DNA from: Pomphorhynchus laevis
Lineage: Eukaryota; Acanthocephala; Palaeacanthocephala; Echinorhynchida; Pomphorhynchidae
Direction of reading: 5' to 3'
DNA: 64,000 bases
Assembly: GCA_012934845.2 (NCBI GenBank)
Contig: WNNJ02000185.1
Span: forward strand, 62,001-126,000
Part shown: positions 34,400 through 45,265 of the stretch, in pieces
Numbering within the stretch: position 1 is the stretch's first letter
Layout of the letters: each line of letters opens with the position of its first letter
The notes under the pieces: generated by a model
What the model was told of the DNA's origin: nothing
Database searches by the model: none
What the model saw: only the letters and a program-made list of their open reading frames with translations
Made by a program: the position numbers and the translations under genes

Positions 34400-36165
34400 A
34401 TAAAATATTACGAGGCGGAAATCAAAATTTCCTTCACGATGCCTGATTTGGCTAATTCCGATACAGGATATTTCAAAGATAAAAACCTGGATTTAGCTTC
34501 AATCTCATCTTGACCTATTCTCGCATCATCGAAAATTAATAACATACCGGCCTCCATCTCGGATGAAGGTATAGCGGATTTAGAAAATGAATACATTGAT
34601 TTGGCATACAACATACCAGCCTTCATACGACGGGTATAACATACCGGCCTTTATCTCGGATGAAGGCCGGTATGTTATACCCGTCGTATGAAGGTGATGG
34701 TCCATCAAGAAAATGAATACAAAATATCAAACTTACGCTTCATTAAAAGTAATAATGGCTTCCTCATCCCGGTGGCGTTTTTCAACGCCCCGGTAGATGT
34801 AGTTCAGTCTAACGATTTCACCCTGCAACCCCTTTATAGGGTACAACCTCAAATTCTCTATAATAAAGATTGATGCATTAACGTACCCCTGCTACAACAA
34901 TTGCAAACAGTGAGGACATTGGTCCGGGTTGCCCCTTCCCCATAAATACGGGGTATGCGGCTTATCTACTACCCATCCGAATAAATGTAAGTAAACCCTG
35001 CTGCTGTAACTGCGGGGTGAGCGCCCTGCATGGTCGAAGAAATGTACATTCTTTATGATTTGTGGCAGCTGTCTCAACTGTTAAAAAAGAAGACAGAATA
35101 TATGATTTAGAAATACTAAAGTTCTTAGAAGATAAACATCTAGAATCTACGGTTCTCTTGAAGAACTTGATTTGGAATTTTGTCGGTCAATTGGCTGAGC
35201 CTTTCAGGTCTCCTCCAGTCAGTAAGCCAAACTTCAAAAGGACTCCATCCAAGTCCAAGAAACGGAACGGTCCAATGCAGTCTATTGCACATAAGGAATT
35301 AGTCTGCAACGACCTACTTTGGGCAATTGCTACTGAGAAAAATATAGATAACGCCCGTGAGCAAGCGATTTCACCTTTTAGTACAGGCGTGGGAAGGGAA
35401 AGTTTTTCGCCTCGGGTTCTGACGAGGTGACGGGCGCCCACTCCGGTCAATTAACGCAATGGGAAGTACTCGAGAGCCATTTTCAATGAATATTCTTAAG
35501 TGGAATTCGGCAAGTGCTTCTGCCCTTAGTATTCTATCTGGTAGAGATGCAGATGCAATAGTCCTTCAGGAGACGCAGTCTATCCGAATACCCCAGAACG
35601 TTACTCGATTTATCCTTAAGCACATATATACTCATTTTACTCCGTACATAACCCCCTTAACTCCTCTTCATCTCAAGATCTTCTAACCTTAATAAAATGC
35701 TCTTTAAGGTCCTCCCTCTTATTAAGCTATCCAACTCTTCTCCAGGATTGGAAATGGAAATGAGAGTTCGACCGAATTTAATTTTTTCCTCTCTTCGCAA
35801 GCTACCGGTCTCTTTTCGACTACATACAAATGTCACAAATACAGTTCTACTCTGACAAAACTCAAGGCCCTAGCAAAAATGCAACACCTTCCCAATTTCT
35901 CTGCTTCCTTCAAGCTGGTTCTCTCGAATGAATACTGAAGTTCTAGATATAGGCTCCAGTTGAGTAGAGATAGTGCGAGCATTGCTCTCCTTAACCCTTC
36001 TCGGGCTTCCTTTTGGAAGATATTTTAGAGTGAGAAGTTTGCCCCTGCTGGCGGGAGAAAGCATCGGGTTGGATTGGTAGCGTAGGCCTTGATAAAGCTT
36101 TCGAGGAGTAACTAGCCATACATAATTATGGAGTCGCGCTTTATCCCCAGCTAATCGGGCGAGGG
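34400..36165 (+). mobile_element. LINE family B, copy 3, 5' part (ORF1, EN, start of RT)
   Basis: An ORF1-like stretch (SNNGFLIPVAFFNAPVDVVQ) leads into a decayed set of zinc knuckles at about 34885-35085 (CNNCKQ-GHWSG, then further CxxC pairs) and a basic tail (FKRTPSKSKKRNGPMQS, to 35430). The endonuclease start follows (ILKWNSASASALSILSGRDA, VLQET), then the pre-RT block homologous to copy 1 (ASFWKIF, FAPAGGRKHRVGL). The copy is interrupted at about 36165 by the Ty3/Gypsy-like fossil, and RT sequence of the same family resumes at 39300. Confidence 0.65.
34620..34694. repeat. Perfect 32-bp inverted repeat with an 11-nt loop
   Basis: Arms 34620-34651 and 34663-34694 are exact reverse complements (ATACGACGGGTATAACATAC core). 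A related block (ATAACATACCGGCCTCCATC) lies 70 bp upstream, so the hairpin probably arose by inverted duplication within the LINE ORF1 region. Confidence 0.92.
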
Positions 36166-39100
36166 TGACACGTTAGATCGGCATGTCCTGCGCGTAATAG
36201 CACATGTAATGGGTGCGATAAAGTTGGACATTTTTCCAAAGTATGCCGCTCGAAACCGAAACAGAAATCTTGTATCAACATGATCGATGCTCATCATAAA
36301 GATTCGCGTTTGACAACAGTGCTACTCAAATATATGGGTAAACATGGTCTTCATATAGCCGAACAAACCATCAAAGTAAACGGTAGTGATGTGGTTGCAC
36401 TTTTCGATACTGGCAGCTTCGAGAACTTTATCGACTTCAAGCTCGCAAATCGGCTTAAGTTGAATATCACACCATGTAGAGAAACGGTGTCTATGGCGAC
36501 GAAAGACCAAACATCAACGGTTGTTTGCTGCTCTGCTAACGTTAAACTTCCAAACGGCAACAAAAATGATTACGCCTGCTCTGTTTACCTGACCTCAGTT
36601 ACGACGTCATACTTGCTCATCCATTTATGTCGAATTACGAGTCCGTTACAATGGACTTTAAGTGTACAAACGGTCCATTGTATCTCAATGCCTTATCACG
36701 GATGAAGATCGATCCCCCTCGGTTGCTTGCGTCGTTGGTAACCAATTGTGAACCTGTAGCCATCAGATCAAGACGATACAGTTCCGGGCATATTCGATTT
36801 ATTCAAACAGAAGTTGATCGGATGCTTAAAGAGAATATTATAGAGCCCAGTCGATCACCATGGAGGGCCCAAGTTCTTGCGGTGCAGAGTCCACGAGGAA
36901 AACTTAGGCCGGTCGTGGATTATGTACAGACTATAAACAAATACACGCCTCTGGACGCCTACTAATTGCCTCGAATAGATACCATTGTACAGAAGGTCGC
37001 TGGTTATAGAGTGTTTAGTATAAGTTCGATTTGCAATCAGCGTATCACCAATTGCCGATTCACCCTGATGAACGTATGTACACCGCGTTTGAAGCTGCAG
37101 GACGACTGTACAAGTTTTGCCGTGTTCCATTCGGATTAACCAATTCCCCAGCAGTTTTTCAGAGAACAATTGACAGCACCATTGCTGAACAGAACCTCAA
37201 GGATGTATTCCCCTATCTAGACGACGTGATAGCTTGCGACCACTCAGCTGAAGATCATGATCGTAATCTGCGCGACTTCCAGAATGTTATTTGCAAATAT
37301 GTTACGACCATCAATGCAGATAAATCCGAAATTCGGAAACAACAAATTAACCTGTTAGGTTATGTCATTAATTTCGGTGAGATACGACCAGACAATGATC
37401 GCATACAAGTCCTCAAAGATATGGAACCAACGTCTACGTCAACTGAATTGAAGCGGGTACTCGGGTTGTTTGCCCACTATTCCAGGTTGATCTGTAGTTT
37501 CTCTGAGAAAATTTGACCGCTTATAATATCCGATTCGTTTCCATTGTGTGACGACGCGTTGCGGGCATTCAATGATCTCAGACAAGAAATTATGAAGGCA
37601 ACAATGGCTAACATCGATGAACAAAAATGTTTACGGTCGAGACAGATGCATCGGATTTATGTATCGCGGCAGTGTTGTTACAGGAAAACCGACCAGTTGC
37701 ATTTTTCTCTAGAACCTTACACGATGGAGCTTTACATTACGCCGCTATAGAGAAGGAGGCTCTAGCTATTGTAGAGAGTATTAAACATTGGAGACACTAC
37801 TTATTGGGTCGTCATTTTGAAATTATAACATATCAACGAAGCGTGGCCTTCGTTTACTCAAATAATCGAAGTCGCATAAAGAACGAAAAATTAATCCGAT
37901 GGAGATTAGAATTGGCCCCGTTCAAATTTCACATTACGTATCGTCGCGGAGATGATAACATTTTAGCAGACGCAATGTCTAGAGTGCGTTGTGCGGCAAT
38001 TAAAACGTCCATATCTCAATTACGTTTAATTCATGATACCCTATGTCATCCTGGTATTACACGATTTACACACTTTGTCCTCTCATGCAACTTGCCATTC
38101 TCAACTGATTAAGTTAAGCGCGTAGTGGGGGACTGTGCGGTGTGTGCTGAAATTCGACTGTCATTCCATCGTCCTCCTGCCATTTCTCTGATTAAGGCTA
38201 CGCAACCATTTGAAAAGTATCAATCGATTTTAAGGGACCCATGCCATCAACTTCTAGAAATCATTATTTGATTGTAATGGTAGACGAATTCTCGCGGTTC
38301 CCATTTGGCTTCGCTTGTCCAGATATGTTGACCAAAACGGTGATAAATTGTCTAAGTCAGATATTCGCACTATTCGATACACCCTCGTTTGTACATTTCG
38401 ATAGGGGAACCCCGTTCATGTCCCGCGAATTATCTGATTATTCATGCAGAAACGGTGTTGCCTGTAGCAGAAGCACACCTTACAACCCCACTGGCAATGG
38501 TCAGGTGGAGAGATATAACGGAATCCTGTGGAAAAGCATCGAACTTAATCTTTGAACTCGTCGACTGCCCATCGAGCATTGGAAAAGTTCTCTTTCAACT
38601 GCGCTTCACTTAATTCGTTCTCTCCAATGTACTCAAACAAGAGAAACTCCTCACGAAAGGTTTCTGAGATTCCAACGCTGTTCCTATACTGAATGGATTA
38701 TTCCGACATGGCTACTCTCTTCAGGTCCCGTGCTATTGAAGAAACAAAATCGCACGAGCAAGTACGATCATTTAGTGGAGATGGTCGATCTCATTAATGC
38801 CAGTCCATATTACGCCCTCGTCCACTTAATTGATGGACGCGAATCGACAGTGTCGACTAAACAACTTGCTCCGTGTATCGAGGATCATGGACCATGTGAT
38901 ATGTTTATGGTAGGGTTTATAACTATATGGACGCGTTTAATACTGATGAAGATACATACACGGTAAGGAACGAAATCCAACTAAGTACCATTCCTAATCC
39001 GATCAACAAGGAATTCACTATATGTACTCCAGACGATCAACATACTTAGGAGTTGGTCGAAGGTCATCATGCTGCACGTGATCACCAGTTCAATTTGAAT

Positions 39101-39245
39101 AAGAATGTCGAAGATACGACCGACCATAGGAATCCAGAGGAACATGATAGAGGCGAACTACATGATGAGATATCAACCACATCTAGACAAACGGACTCGA
39201 ATGTCGATGTATTTCGCAGCAAGCGAAGACGACGATAAAGACCCA
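36165..39245 (+). mobile_element. Ty3/Gypsy-like retroelement fossil inside LINE B copy 3
   Basis: Parts appear in the usual Ty3/Gypsy order: a CCHC nucleocapsid trace (CNGCDKVGHFSKVC), an aspartic protease (ALFDTGSFENFID), RT (FGLTNSPAVFQRTI, FPYLDDVIAC), RNase H (FTVETDASDL) and an integrase core (YNPTGNGQVERYNG). The element is broken, with roughly six to eight interruptions, and I could not find long terminal repeats at its edges. It lies within a LINE family B copy, whose RT resumes about 55 bp beyond it. Divergence suggests a middle-aged insertion. Confidence 0.82.
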
Positions 39246-39299
39246 AGTATTTGGATGACTACGTAGTAAGGGAGAATAACATATGTTAAGGAGACTAAC

Positions 39300-39965
39300 T
39301 TATTATTATGGTTTGTAGATTGTTTAATAAAGCTTACGTTAGTACAATTCCATTCATAATATCCTCTCTCAGGTCCCTCGGGGTGCCTGTGAGAATTGTT
39401 AACAGGGTGAAGATATTGCTGTACACCAAGCGGTTCTACTATGAAGACTACACTGATGCGCGTCAGTTCTACCCTATTGCGGGTGTGCTTCAAGGATCCC
39501 CACTTTCTCCTATCTTATATCTTGCTGCCTCCATTGTACTATTCAAGAATTTTAAACGTGATAAACATTTAGTGGTATACGCTGATGATACCACATCCCT
39601 GTCCTCTGGACGCAGGTGCAAAGATGTAGTCTCGGACATCAGTTACAGTGAATTGGTCATCGAAAGCTGACCTGGATAGACTTAACCATATCCTGAAGAA
39701 AGCAAGTTGCGCTCTTAAACGGGCTCAGCATATGTCGTTGAATAGGAAAACTCAAATGCGCCTCTAGGGTACTTGGGCTATCTCGAGATTAGTCTTCTTT
39801 GCTCTCCCCCAAAGCAATGACTAAAATTTCTTAAGCTCCTTATCTCGCGATTACTAAGCATAGTCCGCCTCGATTAGACTCTTCGGGGGGGGATGAGAGA
39901 TCTCGGGTGGTACAGTCAGAGAGAAGCTTCTAGCATCCTAAATAAAAGTCACGATCAAGTTTACC
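39300..39965 (+). mobile_element. LINE family B, copy 3, 3' part (RT)
   Basis: Encodes an RT stretch: FIISSLRSLGVPVRIVNRVK, RFYYEDYTDARQFYPIAGVL, QGSPLSPILYL and the intact active site VVYADDTTSLSSG, then a decayed C-terminal block (GTWAISRLVF-like). It matches copies 1 and 2 closely. About 0.5 kb of RT present in copy 1 is missing between the two halves of copy 3, so the interruption was accompanied by loss. Confidence 0.72.
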
Positions 39966-39969
39966 GTTG

Positions 39970-41310
39970 CCAAGCTTCATATAGACACATTTGTCTACCA
40001 GTAATATATCATGTGAATATCGTGATGTAAGCGCTGGCCCTGTGGGTCGAAAATTCTACCGCACCAGACTTTCATATCTTCAGCAAGTGCCAAACAGTGG
40101 CTGTTTATGCATAAGAACAGATCATTTAGAAATATAATGAAAATCAAGGGACCAAGGACTGTACCTTGGGGAATGCTACAATTAACATGCCTAGCAGAAA
40201 ACAGGCTACTGCCAATCCTCATTCGAAATGATCTGTTGCAAAGGGAATCATAAATCCATTTGCGCAATGTTGTAGAAACACCGTAGTGACCTAACAAGCT
40301 GATCAGGCTTGCATGTGAGACTCGGTCAAAGGCTTTCGAGAAATCAATAAAGATTATATCGACCGAGCTGCCAGCTTTCAACGATTTGGTCCACATTTCA
40401 CCAGCAGTAAGTTCGTAAAACACGAACGGCCATGACGAAAACCGTGCTGAGCGGACGAGAGTATACCATGCGAGACGATATGGTCCGATATTCTACTACC
40501 GATAACACGTTCAAACACTTTATATCGAAGAGGTCAAATTTATTGACCTGTAATCGCTACATGATGATGCAATAAATATTTTTAGAATAGGAACAACAAT
40601 TGCAGTTTTACATCCTTTTGATATACTTCCAGTGGCCAAACTCTCAGCAAAAATCTCCACAAGAAGAGAGGCCAAGTAACTCGACGATAATTTGAGCAGG
40701 AATTTAAAATGTCGTCGGGGCCAGTGCACTAAAAGTACGAGCAATGGTAAGATACTCTTGAATTTCAGAAGCACATATTGGCCGGAAATCAGTATACTCA
40801 GGAATATGGCAGCCGTACCATTTCAAGTGAGAAGTAAGATGTGATATTGTAATTGAGAACGGGGATGCGAGAGTGTCAGCTATATCAGTTTCAGCTGTAA
40901 CCATGCCGTTCTATGAATCCACATGTTTCATTGCGGTATTAAGGGTTCTGTTTCGCCGAGCATAAGACCAAAATAGCTTGGGGCTACAATTTACTTTTTC
41001 GATGATTGCTGATTCGAATCTCTCGTGTTTTGATATCTTCAATCGAGTGCAAATGTTTCTAAAATGTCTATAAATGTTGACGACGTGCCGGTGCGAGCGA
41101 GATAACTTCCACAGACGATTTCGTACACTCAACATTAGTTTCAGGTTCCGATCGGACCATGCAGGATGTTTAGTATTTGGCGAGATAACACGCCTAGGGG
41201 CAGATACATCGAATACATCTAGAAGATAATAAATAATCACTTCAAATGAAACTTCCTTAGAGTTTGTTAATTGAAGTTGATGACGTTGGCAAAAAGAGGA
41301 CATACATCCT
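39970..41310 (-). mobile_element. LINE family C (CR1/Jockey-like), decayed
   Basis: On the minus strand, in order: an EN-RT linker (NTKHPAWSDRNLKLMLSVRN, KLFWSYARRNRTLNTAM), an RT start (GCKTAIVVPILK, SDYRSINLTSS) and an RT core (VDIIFIDFSKAFDRVSHASL, NCSIPQGTVLGPLIFIIFLN). In the active-site region YADD has decayed to LAEDMKVW. Only a few frameshifts separate the pieces, so it is younger than families D and E but inactive. Confidence 0.8.
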
Positions 41311-41334
41311 CAAACGAGAATGAAACTTAATCTA

Positions 41335-42310
41335 CATCATATTGATTCATTGGAGGATAATATCACACTCGACGTGCGCGGCTGCCACCAAGTTAATCGA
41401 CGAGGAACTTCATTTGCAAATGGCAGTTAAGCTGCTAGCTTCACCACTAGCAGCCTGACCAGATATTGCACTCGAAAATGTTATATTTATGTGAAAGAGT
41501 CAATGGGTATCAACAGCTAAGGACGCGATACCAAACACTATATCCAATAATATTGTGATGGTCTATATTGATGGTCAACGGGCTTTGTAGTAGGGGAACT
41601 GTAAAAACAGTCAGTGCTTTGCAGGGTTTTCCCATCAAGGATAAATGACAAGCGCTGCTATATTCTCTCAACGTGTTTGCGGCTTTTGACAACCTCACAC
41701 TCTACTCAGTAATGGCAACATTGCAAAAAGTAATGTTCCACTAAAAATTCTGCGTTGAGTGTGGGGAATTTTGGAGAGCAGAAGTTTATCTAGAAGACGA
41801 CAAGGATCCGTTTTAAAGGCTATCCAAAGGTGTCCTCAAGGGTCCCCTTTGTCGCCAATCTCGTACATGATTACGACAAGGAAAGTCTTGAATGAACTGT
41901 TGGATAGGAACACTAGTGGTACTATCTACGCCCCTGATATTACACTAGTGTTTAATAGAGACTCATAATCTGATTATAGATTCGGAAACGGATTGAAGTC
42001 TGTGGTGAATGGATTGATATAGTTTGTCTAAGTTGAGTTTGTCATTAAACCCAACAAAAATCATTACCGTTTACTGCAGATTTCCAAACTAGGACGCCAT
42101 ACTAAATTATTTGTTGTTCTTCCTGTCAAGCGGAAGATACAAATAATGATACTGAGATCAGTTTTTGGATCTAGCCTACACTGGAAATTGGACATGCCAA
42201 CGTATGTTTAATCAGTAAAAATGAGAATAAAGTTGCTCTGGCGAGCGAGATGGTATAATGCTGGTTTGGGTAGGTGTATAGTATTTGGAATATACGTCTA
42301 CTCAAATAAT
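41335..42310 (+). mobile_element. Old copy of LINE family A (RT part)
   Basis: The DNA from about 41345 to 41580 aligns with 63640-63925 of the young LINE A (shared GCGCGGCTGCCACCAAGTT and CTAGCTTCACCGCTAGC-type blocks), with an internal deletion of about 50 bp. Further downstream an RT motif (RCPQGSPLSPISYM) and a damaged active site (IYAPDITLVFN) can be read. Heavily mutated. Confidence 0.7.
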
Positions 42311-42980
42311 CGTCCACCATAACAGTGTTATAGATTCTTAAAAAGGCTTTTAGTAATAATTAAAAAAGAATTAAAATTTAAAATTTCACAATTTAAAAAT
42401 AAAAAAATTGAATAGGTGAATTTTGTTCGTTTTCTAATATGTGCAGATGTACAGATTAAGTAATTTTATTTGCGTTTTCATATCAGTTCTATTTTTAAAT
42501 TTTTTATCTATTAATCAACGTAAATGAATTTCATTGTTGTTGGGATCTCATTGCTCGTGCTAAAACTGGTTATACTGAGAGGTAAAATATGCGTCCGTAA
42601 TTGGCTCGGTAAGCGGAAATGCTTACCGAGTCTATTATTTTTCATTAATATTTGATATTTGTTATAAATGAAGTTGGCTGTTCTGTTTTACATCGTTAAC
42701 GCCATATACAATATAATAGTACATTGAATGTGTATCAATGAGCAATAAAAAAATATTTCATAGTAAAATTTCAAATGCATTGAAATTTTTATTTTAGCAG
42801 ATTCGGCACCTACATTTTTATAGTCAACAAAAAATGTCGATAAATGCATTCCCGATAATTGTATTTGCAACAAAATAATTAAATTAAATAATAAAAATAA
42901 AGTAAATTAAATAATAAAAATTCAATCAAATTATGAATTTTAACAGAAAAAAAATAAGATATTTTTCACAACACAGTAAG
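42311..42980. other. Spacer 3' of bL20m with one perfect hairpin
   Basis: No gene. CTCGGTAAGC (42605-42614) and GCTTACCGAG (42621-42630) form a perfect 10-bp stem with a 6-nt loop. The remainder is AT-rich and includes the 3' flank of bL20m. Confidence 0.5.
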
Positions 42981-43442
42981 TTAATTTTCTGCAATAGGTT
43001 TGAAATGCGAGGGTGTCAACACTGATCCGCCTGTCGGCAATGTCACTTTATATTTATTATTACTTTTGGTAGCTTTAGCCATTAACGCCAATGCTTGGAA
43101 AGTCAACGGTTCATAAATAGCTAGATTACTTAACGTTTGTGTGTTTAAGGCCACACCAAGTCTTGTTAAATATTCAGTTAATTGGTGTCCTTCAATACCG
43201 TGTTCTCTTGCAGCGGCGTCTATTCGCTCCTGTCGCAGTTGTCTCATAGCCAACTGTTCAACGACAACTTCTCTTCTTTCATATCTAAATTGTCTGCGCA
43301 CTGTTCTCAGCGCTTGTTTATAGCAATTTCGCTGGCGATCGTAGAAATTCCACGAGAAACGAAATACCTGCATCCGCTGCCATCGGTTGTGTGGACGAAC
43401 CTTCGGACTGCCAGAAAGCTTTATCAAGGTACATAAAACCAT
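42981..43442 (-). CDS. MRPL20: Mitochondrial ribosomal protein bL20m
   Basis: A 153-aa uninterrupted frame. The bL20 family signature is clear: the block FYDRQRNCYKQALRTVRRQF (about residues 33-52) matches the RKNRCYRLAVRTV block of MRPL20, RQERIDAAAREHGIEGHQL matches the INRITAASQEHGL block, and LGVALNTQTLSNLAIYEPLT matches VELNRKVLADLAIYEPKTF. The length fits the mitochondrial family (about 150 aa). bL20m binds 16S rRNA early in assembly of the large mitoribosomal subunit. I chose the ATG at 43442 because the residues before it are hydrophobic filler from the upstream flank. No acceptor lies immediately before it, unlike the other genes here. No intron seen. Confidence 0.9.
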   Translation of the reverse strand: MVLCTLIKLSGSPKVRPHNRWQRMQVFRFSWNFYDRQRNCYKQALRTVRRQFRYERREVVVEQLAMRQLRQERIDAAAREHGIEGHQLTEYLTRLGVALNTQTLSNLAIYEPLTFQALALMAKATKSNNKYKVTLPTGGSVLTPSHFKPIAEN

Positions 43443-44199
43443 GTTTATATCGGAAAATATTAAACATAAAATTGCAATCAATCTTTATCTAATCGAACAA
43501 ATATCGCCCAGAAAAATAACTGAATGATCATCGTATAAGACAATGTAATTCAGATCGTGTGGTACCGTGAATAATTTCTGTATATAAAAATGTGCGATTG
43601 AGCATATCGCACATTTTTGTCGTTAAAGAATTCATGAAGTATATACGAAGTGATTTTTAGTTTAATAAAATTTAATTTATTGTATTTAGGACAAAGAAAT
43701 GTTGGTGCTTTTCTCACCGATTTAAGCATTTAGAGAAGAAACTAAATGTACAGTTATATACATGTTTTTTTATTTTTTATTAAATTATAATAATGACAAA
43801 GACAAGCTAATTAATGAATAATAGTGAGTCATGTATTAATTGTCATTATCAGAAAAATTAGATTTAATTGTATACAATAAAAACTTGATCAAGAGTAATA
43901 TATTGCATTATCAAGATAAATGATATTGGGCTTCATAATTGACACTACATATCAAAATTTCATTGCATTGAAATTCATGTAGCTTTCCTTGAAAGATGTC
44001 GTCCTTTCGAAGGCTTATTGGCTGTTTTAAATTATGAATTTTCTAAATTGAAGGCATTAAAAGGCATATGCTCGTACACATGCACATACATGCACATTCC
44101 TTTGATGATATTTTACTCCGCTTTCACCATCTTCATAAATCATTGATAAACTCTCTATAGTACTTAAACAGATTAGTCTTGATCACCCAATATTATTAC
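43443..44199. other. Upstream flank of bL20m with a perfect hairpin
   Basis: No gene. Arms 43586-43598 (AAAAATGTGCGAT) and 43606-43618 form a perfect 13-bp stem with a 7-nt loop, about 150 bp upstream of the bL20m start. The rest is AT-rich. Confidence 0.5.
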
Positions 44200-45265
44200 A
44201 GGTAATTTCAACATTCATTTCACAAATATTTACTCATCTACAGCCTCCTCAATAATCTTAGATTATGCCTTGAATCGTCTTTGTCAGATGACACTTTCTA
44301 TAGTTATAATGGATCTAGCATCATCGACCTTGTATTTGCATCCATCCCTAGCAAATGTCGGTAGACGTAAATTGTTCGTGGTCGTTTATTCGAAGGCACG
44401 AGTCATTAATCGCCACATTTTTCATTTCATCCAAAGTCCCATCTGACACTGAAAAACTAAATATCCCAAAAGTCGTAAAGTTGACATCAAAGAGCTGAAT
44501 TCTTTTCAACAAAATAAAGTAGCTATTACCCCAAATTTATTGACCATAGATGGCCTATCGAATAGCTATGTCACCATGTACATAGATTATCATTTGCTTA
44601 TAGCGGGCCTTTCAGCGCGAAAAGTAATCCTTTTGCGTCATCCGCACGTTGCTCACTTGCGATCAGTTTTAGCACTACTATATTCTTAAGCCACACATGA
44701 TTCCTCCGTCCATTAATTATATATTAGTTGAAATAAACCTTTTGTGATTTAGTAAACCAGATAAATCAGCAACCCAAAAAGCAAGTTAAGATCCTTGAAC
44801 TGATAAACGCTAAAAAGTTTCCGTAGAAATTGAGATCTTTGCGCAATGGGAAAGTGATTACAAGCATTTCCATTAATGTTTAGGAATCTCATTTTCAATA
44901 ATTATACCGTTCGTCGACTATCTCGCATTCACCTTATCGTTATGATAGTCATCTGTTTCTTTCTCATAAAACTTTTCAATATGTACTTTCTATCGCACAA
45001 TTGTTGAATCAAGCATTTACCACTTTGAACTAGAAAGATGTCTACATAATTTAAAAGCCATCAAGCCGTCGGTAAAGACGGTATCACAATTGAACAAATC
45101 AAGGATATATTTGATATGTTAGGTCAAAATTGAACTAAATTTTCCGAAAAAATATTATTTTAATACGCGCTCTCCTTAGTAGAAGCACTCAAGCATTAAG
45201 TTACTTAACAAAGCGCAGGTGATTCATCTAATCTAAACGCTTACCGCGATATCGCCATCTTCAAT
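44200..45265 (+). mobile_element. Old LINE family D, left part (EN end to RT start)
   Basis: Many stops, but the order is recognisable: an endonuclease end (SDDTFYSYNGSSIIDLVF) followed about 0.7 kb later by the RT start (HQAVGKDGITIEQIKD) and YRDIAIFN, the counterpart of the NYRPI motif. It breaks off exactly at the 10-bp sequence CATCTTCAAT (45256-45265), which is repeated at 48657 where the LINE resumes. Confidence 0.65.
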
